Source of the DNA: Blastomussa wellsi | Lineage: Eukaryota; Cnidaria; Anthozoa; Scleractinia; Plerogyridae | Assembly: GCA_947652115.1 (NCBI GenBank) | Contig: OX393573.1 | Location: forward strand, 5,753,979-5,817,978 | Length of the DNA: 64,000 bases | Reading direction: 5' to 3' | Shown: positions 11,309-22,039 of the stretch, one piece after another | Position numbering within the stretch: position 1 is the stretch's first letter | Layout of the letters: every line of letters begins with the position of its first letter | The notes under the pieces: model-generated | The model's input: the letters and a program-made list of their open reading frames with translations, nothing else | What the model was told of the DNA's origin: nothing | Databases searched by the model: none | Position numbers and translations under genes: made by a program

Positions 11309-11450
11309 AACGAAAACATGACGAGCAAAATGCAACTCGAGCTTTTAATTAAAGTATAACTTATTCATGTCATGTTGTCAACGAAAACATGACGAGCAAA
11401 ATGCAACTCGAGCTTTTAATTAAAGTATAACTTATTCATGTCATGTTGTC
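11309..11450. repeat. Exact 71 bp tandem duplication upstream of the PAN-EGF-D8C gene
   Basis: Two copies, 11309-11379 and 11380-11450, appear base-for-base identical. Each holds ACATGACGAGCAAAATGCAA, CTTTTAATTAAAG and CATGTCATG. The block begins 54 bp upstream of the start codon of the minus-strand gene, so it falls in the 5' UTR or promoter. Confidence 0.93.
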
Positions 11451-12003
11451 AAAATCACCAGTCATTCATAAAATTTAAATATATGCTGATTACCCAGATA
11501 TGTTATTATTCTATTTTTTAAAAGGATTTGATATTTTTCAAGTTATCCTGTATATAAAGCGTTCCAAACAAACTTTAATAAAGCATCTACGTACTGAATA
11601 TATTTTAATTCATTAAGGTTTTTGACACTATTGACAAAAAACGCAATGAAACGGTTTTCAATTATTGCTAACATAAAAATCGTCATGAAGGGAGGAAGCC
11701 AAAGTGCAAATATTCCATTGGAAACTTTTCGTGAAGCAACTGCTTCGAAGTTGTATTAATTTAAATAAACGCAACGAATGCAAGATTTTATGTATATCGA
11801 TTCATTTTCCCATCTACAAGAAATAGCAAAGTAAACAGATTCTAGAGCAATACATAGACTATTTTCACACACGTGACAAGCGGCATATTTTCATAACGAT
11901 AGAGTTAAATTCCCAGAGGATTGCTTTGGGACACCAATATAGCCGCAGTTTCTTTGTTTTGGGACACCAATATGGCCGCCGTGACATCATGTGAAACACT
12001 CAA
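11451..12003. other. No gene seen; fragment of an ATGGCCGCC-containing repeat
   Basis: No supported gene. At 11930-11985, GGGACACCAATAT occurs twice, followed by GGCCGCC, as in the dispersed repeat at about 27000 and 51690. Confidence 0.4.
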
Positions 12004-12190
12004 AAGGCCATTTCCGAGTTCTCTTTTACCTCAGTGTCAAAACGAGTCTAAGTGCGAAACCATTCTCATGAAAATGTGTTTTACTTGCATCTTCATTCTC
12101 ATGCAAAACGAGCTCATTTCCATATAGATAGTTTCCCACTTACACTCGTTTTGAAACAGAGGGAAAAGGGAACTCGGTAATGACCCATTG
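12004..12190. mobile_element. Foldback element family E, copy 1
   Basis: The arms read GGCCATTTCCGAGTTC at the left and GAACTCGGTAATGACCC at the right. Both continue inward through CTTTT, a CAAAACGAGT word and AGTGCGAAAC or GTTTCCCACT. The whole 187 bp folds on itself. It is related to 12698-12856. Confidence 0.8.
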
Positions 12191-12697
12191 GCTTTGTCGT
12201 GTTTTGCATTCATATATTCGCCATGTGGCAAAACTAAATTTGCTTTATTGGTAGACTAAACTGCGCTTATAAACTTTATAAACAGTGCATCTTCGCGGAC
12301 GAACACTAAAGCGTCACGCGTTTAAATTAAGCCAATCAGAATCGGAGAAAATTTAGTCGTGAACTATAAGAGAAGATAGATAGCAAACGAGACGCGAGGC
12401 GCCCAGTGATCTGTAACCTTTTCATATTCAACAATCCACCAAAAGATAGATAAAACAACACGCAAGTCTTGACTTCTATGCTTTCGGGCAGATTACGGGT
12501 AAGTAATAAACTTTCTGAGCCAGTCTAAAAGGGGCACAATCACCATGAATAAAGTCAACTTTGGCAATGTATAATATTGTCTTGAAATCAAAGGAAACAT
12601 TGGAATAATATAGTTTACTAAGGCAGAAAGACATAAAGTGCACCAATAAACGAAGAATCAAGGATGGCTTTGAGTGAGGAAGATTGAGAAGGATTGT

Positions 12698-12856
12698 AAT
12701 AGGCCATTTGAGAGTTCCCTTGAGCCTCCACTTCAAAGCGAGTCTAAGTGCGAAAGTTTTGTGATGGTAATTAGTTTTGCTTTCCATATTACAAATACAT
12801 TGCACTTAGACTCGCCTTGTAATGGAGGCAAAAAGCGAACTCGGAAATGGCATATT
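12698..12856. mobile_element. Foldback element family E, copy 2
   Basis: The left arm AATAGGCCATTTGAGAGTTC pairs with GAACTCGGAAATGGCATATT at the right. AGCGAGTCTAAGTGC is inverted as GCACTTAGACTCGC. It is the same family as the element at 12004, in the same orientation. Confidence 0.8.
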
Positions 12857-13044
12857 AACAAATTTGAAAAATTTAGGCTAAACTTCTGAAACTGTGTCAT
12901 CCGTGACCGAGCACCTTTAAACCTTACAAAAAGGTCCGAGCGCGTAAATGGTGAAATTCCCGGTTGCTCGAATAATGTAATACTAAAATATAAGAAAACC
13001 CTCAACACCGTGTGATTTGTGTAATGCTTACTGTTCATAAGCGA

Positions 13045-13050
13045 TTTATT
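13045..13050 (-). terminator. Polyadenylation signal of the Ly6 gene
   Basis: AATAAA on the minus strand (TTTATT on plus), about 80 bp past the stop codon of the Ly6/uPAR gene. The position suits a short 3' UTR. Confidence 0.55.
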
Positions 13051-13129
13051 TTCAGCGTTAGAGTTTATCAATTGTTTGCTCTGACATCTACATGTGATCA
13101 CATGAAAATGAAATCAGATTGGTACAAGT

Positions 13130-14127
13130 TTAAGAAAGTTTCAAACTGCAGAGGACAGCAAACACAATCAGGATAGTGTTCACCGAGGCGGTAAAGCCGC
13201 TGTTACAGGGTGTGTCGCCATCGCTCACACAGCAAGCTGCCTCGCACTCTTTTATTCCCAGCTTCTTCTTTTCCTCTTCCGTTCCTTCTTTACAAACTTT
13301 CACAAGAGCCTCACAAGACACTTTTGTTTCGCATCCTCTGAATTCCTTTTCCTTATCATCCGTTGTTGTGGCGTGAGACTTCATGCAGGTGGAGGTGGTT
13401 GGGCAGTCGACTTTTGTCTGATCTTTTTCACATTGTGATGTGGTGTATTCTTTATCATTGCTATCACATTTGTAGCACTTGAACGAATAGGCTACAAAAT
13501 AAATATTAAACATTTCATTGGCGCTCATGAAGAAATCAGCAACCGTGCTGCCCTGACATCTAATTTAGCAAGCAAAATTATCAAGGGAACTGCTAGTCAC
13601 CAATGTAGCCCGGGTTCGAATCCCGGCCCCGGCGTCATATGTTGGCCGCGTTTGTTGATTCTCTACTCTGCTCCGAGTGGTTTTCCTCGGGTCCTCCGGT
13701 TTTCCCTTCTTCGCAAAAACCAATATTCACATTTGATTTGGTTTGATTTGTCCCCAAGTAGTACGCAAGTGCTAGATACAGTTGACACTCAATAAAGCGG
13801 TTCGAGAGTCATAAAGTTCATCATCACTGATAATTATGAACCTAGTATTCGTTGAACAGTTTATTTTCCGAACGCGTGTGACAAAACATCACTGAATTTA
13901 AAATCATGAAAGGTACATTTTATATAATCACCAACAAAGAACGATTTCACGACTTTTTCTACAAATAGAAACTTCTTCACGACTGTAAGCAAAATACAAC
14001 GCAAGGAAAACGAAAGCACGCTTTTAACAGTTTTGTGATATTTCGTTCATTGCCAAATATTAAATTGCACCTTACCTGCACAGATGAATGCGCAAAACAC
14101 CAGAACAGCAATGACAAGATTCTTCAT
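13130..14127 (-). CDS. Ly6/uPAR (three-finger) protein, probably GPI-anchored, 2 exons
   Basis: Exon 1 (14127-14076) encodes the signal peptide MKNLVIAVLVFCAFICA and ends at a GTAAGG donor. Exon 2 (13491-13130) follows a TTTTGTAG acceptor and keeps frame, giving 137 aa. The mature part starts AYSFKCYKCDSND and has the LU-domain cysteine layout: KCYKC near the N-terminus and CC...CN near the end (CCVSDGDTPCN, with a longer spacer than usual). A hydrophobic C-terminus (VNTILIVFAVLCSLKLS) preceded by small residues fits a GPI-anchoring signal. Such proteins act at the cell surface, often as receptor modulators. The partner is unknown. A SINE fragment lies in its intron. Confidence 0.9.
13605..13800 (+). 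repeat. tRNA-related SINE, 5' truncated
   Basis: A perfect B-box-like GGTTCGAATCCC (13613-13624) is followed by a body with TTCTCTACTCTGCTCCGAGT and CCTCCGGTTTTCCC. The element ends near CAATAAAGCGG. The A box is missing, so the copy is truncated or rearranged at its head. It lies within the Ly6 gene intron, antisense to the gene. A related tail occurs at 42775-42850. Confidence 0.65.
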
Positions 14128-14217
14128 GGTTACAAATTCGATGCAAAGCCTTCAATACCGACAAGCGAAGCTAAGCCCCCAAGTGAAGGTGTATCATGCA
14201 CATGAAGCTACATGCAA

Positions 14218-14225
14218 TATATATA
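14218..14225 (-). promoter_or_regulatory. TATA box of the Ly6/uPAR gene
   Basis: TATATATA on the minus strand, about 91 bp upstream of the start codon. This predicts transcription start near 14190 and a 5' UTR of about 60 nt. It is the best TATA candidate in the upstream region. Confidence 0.6.
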
Positions 14226-14503
14226 GGCAGGTAAAGTCGGACCGGTGCAGACTGGATCAACTCGGACGGCTGCTTTGAATAAGAATATCACCTATTGTTG
14301 TATGTCTCGTTCTTGAATAGCTTGTATTCTTATATATTCAAATAAGTGATCCGAGTTGACCGGGTCTGATCCTGTCCGACCGTTGTACCTGCCTCATGTA
14401 ATCTGTCAAAAACGAGGGCGAGTGCTTCATCATGATCACGGATTCCAAACACCGCGAAACATATGCTTTAATTGTTTTGAGGTGTTTGGAACCCGCGATG
14501 AAG
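14226..14503. repeat. Two inverted repeats upstream of the Ly6 gene
   Basis: About 14226-14276 (GGCAGGTAAAGTCGGACCGG ... ATCAACTCGGA) is inverted, imperfectly, at 14342-14392. A second hairpin pairs GCTTCATCATGATCACGGAT (from about 14426) with the sequence ending GATGAAGC near 14503, with ATTCCAAACACC and GGTGTTTGGAA as its inner part. The first arm begins immediately upstream of the TATA box. Confidence 0.7.
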
Positions 14504-15191
14504 CAAGAGGCACGAGTTCTTGGCATGCCTTCTTAAATGAACAATTACAAATTATGCAGTGTGAAATTTTTGCTCTTTTCCACAAGAACGTAACAGTTTC
14601 ATGCATGATTCATTAGAGTCCGCGCAACCACGAGGGAAGAAGGAGCTTCAAATTTTGGCGAGTCGAATATGGTATACGAGGAAGGGAATTGTGGGTTGAT
14701 CAAGAAAGCTATCGCCCGTCAACGAAGCATAAGACCAAGTAGGCTTTAACTATTTTTAGCGAATGGCGCGGAATTGCTTGCCGGTTAGAGCCAGGAGGCA
14801 TGTTCAAGACATGGTTATGCTTGGAGTTTGAATTGCTAGTGGGGAAAATTTGTCATCGAATTCGAAGTGGCGAAATATACGTGACCGAAGACCGTGTTTG
14901 GAATAATACAAGGTATCCAGCTCTATCTTTTTTCTAGAAATTGTTATCATTATCTTCGATTCACGGATTGTATTATTTAAAAAATTCATTAGATCTAGAA
15001 ATGCGCGGATGCAGGTGTTTGATCTCGGATCAAAATCTTTGGTAAGAAACATTGTATTGTGTTCCTGTGAAACTTGCATTTTGACACTTGCATTTTTAAT
15101 GAGCATGCCAAAAAGAACTTCTGAGATCAAAGTTAACGATCTATGGCATGTTTCTAGCGAAGTTGTATATGATGACATTTTCAATGAGAGC
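14504..15191. other. No gene seen
   Basis: No convincing frame or repeat structure in this stretch. Short open frames overlap on both strands without recognisable domains. Confidence 0.4.
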
Positions 15192-15413
15192 ATAGACAAA
15201 TTCGGCTAACGTGTTTATATCCTTGATTGTTGCCACCCAATTCAGGACATGTGATGATTCATTTGGTAGGTTACAATTTTGCAATTTGTAATACACAACT
15301 GATTGCATGAAAGTATGTGCGAAAAAAACAATTGTAACCTCCCAAATGAATCATCACATGATCTGAATTGGGTAGCAATAAGGAGGTAAACATGTTAGCC
15401 GAATAGGTCTATT
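15192..15413. mobile_element. Foldback element family A, copy 2
   Basis: The same palindrome as at 8281: CGGCTAACGTGTTTA at the left arm, GTTAGCCGAATAGGTCTATT at the right end, and CCCAAATGAATCATCACATG inside. The arms are about 90 bp and close to copy 1 in sequence. Confidence 0.92.
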
Positions 15414-15926
15414 ATCACAAATTGTTAATCTAGCCAGCAACAAAATGTGGAACTCTGCTTTTTGTCTTGGCAAAGTCTATCGTTATATGTATCTTTATAT
15501 GTAACTTTATATGTATCTTTGTTGTACTTCAATTTTATCCTTGGTTCAAATTTCATTTTCCTTTGTTTCAAACTCGCTAGGCATTTCTTTTCTCGTTCAT
15601 CATCGAACACGTTTCCTGATCTTTGGTCAGTAGGGCCGACAAGAAACACCCCACCCCCATCCCCCCCGAAAAAAGTCAAAACGAGTTGAATGACAGGGGC
15701 AGTGTTCAACGAGTATGTGCTTGTGTTTACGTATTTTCCAATTATTAACTATTTCTCGACATAACGAACATTTTGGTTGTGTTTCCGCAAATTCGTTATA
15801 TCGAAAATCACGATATGACGAACCAATTTCCCCAGTTCCTGGTCTTGACCCTGAATTAAAATACTCGAAGATCCATGCTAATTAGAAAAGCTAACCCAAG
15901 GCCTAAATCAATAGCTTCATTCTTGT
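15414..15926. other. No gene seen
   Basis: Contains short TATATGTA-type direct repeats at about 15485-15520 and no supported gene. Confidence 0.4.
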
Positions 15927-16408
15927 CCCCAGAGCCACATTTCCCTCTTAGCCGGCTAAACCTGTGCAGGAGTGACAAGAGGCTCTGGGGACACATGATT
16001 CGATTGGCTGGAATCAAACAAAGGGAGTCCAATCACATCAGCCGTTTTAAAAGCTTGAATCATTAGCCCGTTTAAAACGGTAGACGTGATTGGACCGCCT
16101 TTTTTAAACTCCAGACAATCGAATTATGTGTCAAAAGAACCACTTGCTCCTCGTGCACAGGCCCAGCCGGCGGCTAAGAGGGACAAGTGGCTCTGGGGAC
16201 GAGACTGGACTGGCTCAAATCTAACAATGAGTCCAATCTCGTGTACTGTTTTAAACGCGCTAACTACAAGGGCTTTTAAAACGGCTGATGTGATTAGATT
16301 CCCTTTGTTTCATTTTAGCGAATAAAATCATGTGTCCCCTGAGCCTCTTGTTCCTCGTTCACAGGCCCAGCCGGCTATAGCTAAGAAGGACAAGCGGCTC
16401 TGGGGACG
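15927..16408. mobile_element. Nested cluster of CCCCAGAGCC foldback elements
   Basis: GTCCCCAGAGCC at 15927 is inverted as GGCTCTGGGGAC at 16408. Further arms of the same kind occur near 15983, 16195 and 16330, and AGCCGGCT or its variants lie beside most of them. An inner motif (ATCACATCAGCCGTTTTAAAA and its inverse) also recurs. At least two related elements appear inserted in one another. Confidence 0.75.
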
Positions 16409-16973
16409 TTAATAAGTCCGCAGGCGTTCTACCTTGCCTCGCTGTCCGCGCGAGGTCTGGGCATGAGTGGTCGTCTATCAAACTCATTTGGCAAATATAC
16501 ATAGCTCCCGGTACAGTGAACCGGAAAATGATGTTCCATTCCCCACTGAAAATTTCCAGAAGTTCAAGCCAAAATTTTTGATTGAATGAAAAGTGCTCAA
16601 CTTTTCGGTGATGTAAACCCCGATGCATTTGTTCTCGTAACTTGAAACTGCGGCCACATTTTACTTTCAGGGAAAACACAATTGCAAATCAACAGCAAAT
16701 TTCAAACACAGCGTGGATGGTTAATGCGGATTATCCTGAATTATCCTGCCTCAAGGCAGAACAACGACTCTGTTTAATTTTTGTACGTTTTATTCCGACC
16801 AAGACAAACTCTTTACACTTTACACTATTTTGCGATTGTCCTCAATAGCGAGGTTTCCGACGCCATCTTGACGCAAATTACCGTGTTTGTATGGGCCTCA
16901 TTGTTTGTATGAGAATCTAATTGGAAATAACTTTTTTTTTCAGAATTGAAGTTTGCACAATGGTCAGGCGCAA
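16409..16973. other. No gene seen
   Basis: No supported gene or repeat boundary. Confidence 0.35.
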
Positions 16974-17336
16974 CTTAGGCTACGTCCACACTAAGCCGGA
17001 TAAATTTGAAAACGGCGTTTTCGCCTCGAAAGCGGATAAAATGTTTCTTGTCCCTATTATACCTTTTTCAAATTGTTTCGCCATCGATTTTGAAACACAG
17101 CCTCGCAAGAAACGCTTAAAACATGCAAGAACATGCCCATATTGCCCGAGCAACGTTATTCGATTGTTTTGATACACACCTAGCCAGCGTTTTCAAATTT
17201 ATCCACCTTTTAGAGCGTTTTCAAAAAGTTGCGTTTTCGGTGACCGAAAACGTCGTTTTAGTGTGGACGGAAGGCCAATCCGGAGAAAAAAAGTTGCGTT
17301 CTCAAATTTATCCGGATTAGTGTGGACGTGGCCTTA
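16974..17336. mobile_element. Miniature inverted-repeat element (GTCCACACTAA ends)
   Basis: The left end TTAGGCTACGTCCACACTAA continues CCGGATAAATTTGAAAACG. The right end is its inverse (CGTTCTCAAATTTATCCGG, then TTAGTGTGGACGTGGCCTTA). Inner GCGTTTTC and GAAAACG words repeat the symmetry. The element is about 363 bp and non-coding. Confidence 0.85.
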
Positions 17337-17480
17337 AAAAACTAGGCAGAAGATTGCATTCACTTCGTTTGGAGGATATAACTGGGCTAGTAGACGCTCA
17401 ATTAATATTTTAATTTTCCATACATTTGTCTGTAAACTTGGGTGAGTTGATGGTGTTCGCGGGAAAAAAATAGACGGATG

Positions 17481-17990
17481 TATGAGAAATTTAACAAATA
17501 GACGTGAGCTTGTTGTGGTCTGTCCTGAAATCGGCCGCGGTGGCCTTGTGAGCCAATGCCAAATTTGAAGAAATCGATTACAGGACCGTACCACAACAAG
17601 CTCACGTATATTTTACTACCATAACGAGACAAAGCCAGATGGCGAAGACTTGCTTTCATGAAGTAAAAGTGTGAGTAAACCTGGGCCTGAAATTCTACAA
17701 ACGATTAGAAACTCGTGTAGAAACAGAATTTTAAAAATTATCCTTCATGTCATTCGGAAATTCTCGAAAACCAGATGAATTAATACAAAGTTAATTCAGT
17801 CCACTCGTGGTGCCTCGGCAGAACACGGCAAAAAATAAAAGATCCATTCAACGAGTTTCACGTCAAACTTTGGAGTTGTCCGTTTACTGATTATTTCATT
17901 TCCGAGCCATATTCATCTTGATAAAACGAATTGGGAGTACCTTTGGATGCATTTAAGAGTCCCTTTGGATGCAATTTGTTTGAACAAACC
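17481..17990. repeat. Dispersed repeat with palindromic head, copy 2
   Basis: The same family and orientation as 4561-5235. It shares AATAGACGTGAGCTTGTT, ACAGGACCGTACCACAACAA, CCAGATGAATTAATACAAAG and GAGTCCCTTTGGATGCAATT. It has small internal duplications (the CTTTGGATGCA segment occurs twice). Confidence 0.75.
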
Positions 17991-18132
17991 GTGATAAGGC
18001 CTGTTAAAATGACATGATGTGTTGTGCGTACAATGCAGACCAATCATAGGACAACTGCTTCCTTGTTTGAACATGTTGTCTATCCCAAAAACTTATCCGC
18101 AATTCACGTTCACATTAAGATGAAATCTAACC

Positions 18133-18570
18133 AGTAGACCAATTCGGCCAACGTGTCTACATCCTTGTCGCTACCCAATTCAGGTCATGTGATTAACCAT
18201 TTGGGGGTTAAAATTGTGCAATTTGTCACGCGTAACTGAGTTCATCGCCCAGTTTCATACCGTGAGATACTGGGTCGAGCGCGGACTTTCGCGGACAAAT
18301 TCAAAAAAATAAACAACTGACGACTTATCCGCTTCCATAATCCTTTTGTTTTTTAAACAATACGATCGTGATGAGGACGCCTTTTCCTTCGCAAGTGGGG
18401 AAGCCATCCTGTTCTTTTAATTTGTCCGCTGAAGTCCGCACTCGACCCAGTAACTCACGGTATGAAACTGGGCAATGGGAGTATGTAGGAGTTGTAACCT
18501 CCCAAATGAATCATCACGTGATCAGAATTGGGTAGCAACAAGGATGTAAACACGTTAGCTGAATAAAGTC
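18133..18570. mobile_element. Foldback element family A, copy 3, interrupted
   Basis: The left arm starts AGTAGACCAATTCGGCCAAC and the right arm ends CACGTTAGCTGAATAAAGTC. Both match the family A palindrome. The loop has been replaced or split by another palindrome at 18247-18473. Confidence 0.88.
18247..18473. mobile_element. Palindromic element nested in family A copy 3
   Basis: GCCCAGTTTCATACCGTGAG at the left is inverted as CTCACGGTATGAAACTGGGC at the right. The arms continue through ACTGGGTCGAG, GCGGACTT and GCGGACAAATT. The loop is about 100 bp. It is non-coding. Confidence 0.9.
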
Positions 18571-18892
18571 CATGTCATCAAACATGTCCCGGTTAGTGCG
18601 AATAGGCCCTTAGGGTATCTTCTGCGGCACAAATAATCAAACTCTGTTATTAGGGACCTTAACGGGAACTTCCACTCTTCCGACAAGTTGACGTTGACTT
18701 GTTTAAAATGGTACCTGAATTTCAAATTTTGTCGGATAAGTGAGAAAAGATGCTGTGCTTCATAACTCGGGAAATTTATAAGCGATAATCTTTTCTACTT
18801 TTTGTTGCTATTAAATCATATGTATCCTTTGTCCGGTATGATGTGGAACTTGGGCACAGTTACAAACAATTTAAGGTCAGTGAAAGATCCCT

Positions 18893-19255
18893 TTAAGGTG
18901 AAGTCACACGAGAACATCTTTAATTTTGCGTTAAAAATCGACTCTGCATAACATGGCGCACCGGACGATTTTTAACGCAAGTCTGTCGCGGCATCATGCT
19001 GCAGCAATTTGAAGGCGATTCAAAAACCTGCCCAATTTTGTTAGACTTGGTTCGCGTAACACCCGACTCGAGGATTTTTAACACAACACTTACTACATAG
19101 TAGCACTCGCGCGAGCAGTGCGCATGCTCAAAATGAGGTTACGTTAACAATTAATCGTCTCGTGGAACATACCGCGCCGCGCGTCGTTGTAAATTAAAGT
19201 TAATTGCCAATTAAAAAGTTGTCTCGTGTAACATGGATTAAAAACATCGCTTTAA
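18893..19255. mobile_element. TTAA-bounded foldback element, imperfect
   Basis: It starts TTAAGGTGAAGTCACACGAG and ends in TTTAA. The right part inverted carries TGTTACACGAGACAACTTTT, matching CACACGAGAACATCTTT of the left arm with gaps. It is 363 bp between TTAA boundaries. Confidence 0.6.
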
Positions 19256-20399
19256 AGGGGCATTGTCACGGTGATTTTGAGTATTCAGTTAAATCATGTG
19301 CTAAAGTCATTGCATAATACCTTTACTTGCTCCAGCACGATTGTGAAGATCAGATGAAGGTTTAATAGGGAGAGCGAACCGTAATAGTTAGTTTCCCATT
19401 TCTTCAGGAGATGACTTGAAATTTTGAAACAAAATTGCATTTTTTTTTAAATTTCAATCCACTTCCATCCTCACCATCGATAACAACAGACGTCGCAAAA
19501 CGGTTTCAGTGCCGTAATATAGTCTTCGGTAACATAACTAAACCATTACTTTTGGTTTTACTTTGAGCGAAGACAAGTTTTAGCTTTTTAAAGTTTTGTT
19601 AAAATGGTGTGACTATGCTCTTACTCCGGCAACGTCAACGAGAACGCAAACTAAGAGTATTGTAGATTGCAATGTCTGACTTCGAATTTTTTAATAAGCT
19701 CTAGAAGGGAAGACTGAAGACTTTGAAGTCCAGTATTTTCTTAAAATAATCTTTACGACCAGATGTTCTTAAATTATCCTGTAACTTAACAGGATGAACA
19801 ATCATGAAATAAAAATCCTGAAAACGTACATATTTTTTTTATAACGGACCCCCTGCGTGTATAGCAGATTAATTTATATAACTTGTGTCTGAGAAAGGGA
19901 TTTGTGTTTTCTGCTTTAACTATCAAACAAAATTAACATATAGTCGGGTTTCAATAAAAAGTAAACCAATCGAAAGAAATTAGGATATTACTGAAAGCAA
20001 ACTTGGTAAACACACGATATTACAACATTTAGCTCCCCCATCTTCCAAAACCACATATTTGCTTGTTCGATATTTCATTTGGAAACAGTTGCCAAGTTTC
20101 ACGGGTAAATGTTTGTCATTCCGGAGAAAAATGCCATTTTGTAAAAACCTGCTAAGCCTAAAGTCCAAATTTAACTCCAGTGTGGTAAAGATTCAGCGAA
20201 GAATCCCACAAAATACAAATTATTCAAGAGTTCGAAGTGTCTGTACAAAATAAAGTGATTTCTGGATGATACTTATTAAAAAATAATAAACCAACAACAA
20301 CAACGGCAACAAAAATCAAAAGCGAAAAGAAAAAGTACCCCTCCTCCTGGTTTTAAGGACTTTATTGCTTAGAAACCAGGTACGAAATGAAACTATGGG
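19256..20399. other. No gene seen
   Basis: More than 1 kb of AT-rich DNA with no supported gene. The start (AAAGGGGCATTGTCACGGTG) looks like repeat sequence, but it has no second copy in this window. Confidence 0.35.
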
Positions 20400-20920
20400 C
20401 AAATGAAAATGTTACAATGTAATTTACAGCGGAACTCCAGCGTCCCGAAGGGCCGCAAAGCAGAGCCCCATAACCAAATAAAAAAGACAATCGTGCATGC
20501 ATTCAAGAACAATGCATTCAAGTTTTCATGGTCGACATGGCCAGTGGCATGGATCGCGAGCGCGTGCGCCCTACGACGACGACGACGACGACGACGTCGC
20601 ACAAAATGGCGGCCATTGGGGGTAGCCATGCCTTGTCAATACCTTGTCAGCCTTATCAGCAACATTTTGGCTTAGGACATCCATGTTATGGTCAATTGAC
20701 AGCTGTCAAATCGAGGTATCTGCTGACCGGTATCAAATGACCAGATAGCGGGCTCAGGTTAGAACTCGTCGAGGTAACGTGTTTTTTTGAAGTTGACCGC
20801 TGACCAGGCATTGGTTTTCTTCATTGATCGCGGGCTTATGGCAGCATTTTTTCATTTTTTATGGTCATTCTTAGCGGAAATTCTGCAATTGAAGTTGACG
20901 TTTTTAATTATTCTTATTTA
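20400..20920 (+). repeat. Dispersed element H, copy 1, with (ACG)n and ATGGCGGCC
   Basis: It matches 54700-55190 in inverted orientation. Shared words include GGTCAATTGACAGCTGTCAA, CTGCTGACCGG or CCAGTATC equivalents, GGTTAGAACTC, TCGAGGTAACGTGTTT, TTGACCGCTGACCAGG and TCTTAGCGGAAATTCTGCAA. An (ACG)8 microsatellite (20573-20596) is followed by AAAATGGCGGCC. Open frames of up to 173 codons here are AT-rich, begin inside the repeat and match nothing recognised. Confidence 0.8.
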
Positions 20921-22038
20921 TTTAAGAGAAATTATTAAGATCCAGCAAAAATACCTAGCTCCGCTTTTAGGCTTGGCCAAATCTATATATTACTTTGTCT
21001 TCTACATGGCCGATTTTTTTATCAAACTTGACGGGGCCAACCAAGGTTTCCCGTTTTATTTATTGCTATTAAAACTCTTTACCATTGCAACAAAACTGTC
21101 AAACCATTTTATGCAAATATATTTTACCTTAGCTCGACAACCTTTCAAAAAGAGACAAATTAAAGGCAGGTGGGAATATCTGTTACGGATGGCACATGCA
21201 TTTGGAATTGAATATCCAATCTCCTATCAAGTTTTCATGTCTTTCAGTATAGAACAATGTAAACATGAAGCCACAATTAAATATATATATTTTTTTAATT
21301 TAAATTAAATTTTTGATTGAAGTGATAAATGCGGACAGTTCAAGCCAGCAAATAAGTGCCCATGGAGTGTCAAAGACAACGACTTTTGAAACACTTTGCA
21401 AGCAGTTCAGTGAAGATAACTTCCCGAGTTCCGCAGCCTGCAAAGATCACCTAGGCTATTCTCCAAGCAAGGTTTCAATTGCTAACACAAATATTACTTT
21501 GTTTCTGTAAGAAAAAGGAAGACGTATAATTGGAGAATTATTTATTTCCCATTCTCCTCATTTCATATTAATTTCCTTTCCATTTTTGATCTAGCATTAA
21601 GTTTTCTTTAAAAAAGGTCATTTTCCAGTTCCCTTTTACCTGCAGCACGTTTATTTTCACGTTTTATTTTGTTATCCTGTTAACTCATTAATAATTAAAT
21701 ATTAATTAATAAAAAGAAGCACTTTAATATTTTTATATTTTACCACTTCATCATTTTATCGAACAGATATCAATTATTCATAAAAACAATCATACGACTT
21801 TCTCAATTTACTGTGCAAATATGTCATAGTGATTTCCTGCGACAAAATTGTTATAACACGATTAATTGTCAACTCGAAAACAAGTCTTATCAAAGTCTTC
21901 ACTTTTTTAAATGAAAAAAAAACATTCAATTATTCAAAGATGTTAGATATTTTGTTTTCTTTGCTTGACATTCTCAACCTTGATCGGCTCATAATCTTCA
22001 AGCATCTTACAAACTAGACATTGTTAACTTTGTCAGGG
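20921..22038. other. No gene seen
   Basis: Very AT-rich 3' flank of the GPCR. A fragment GGTCATTTTCCAGTTCCCTT near 21618 resembles a family E end. Nothing else is supported. Confidence 0.4.
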
Positions 22039-22039
22039 T

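Noticed and set aside
13613..13624. Possible tRNA gene (B-box)
   Set aside because: Only the B box and flank are present. No cloverleaf or A box can be placed, and the following body is SINE-like.
20838..21308. Long plus-strand open frame (up to 173 codons) rich in hydrophobic residues
   Set aside because: It begins inside dispersed element H, relies on a non-ATG start for its full length, and its apparent membrane segments follow from AT-rich composition. No domain was recognised.
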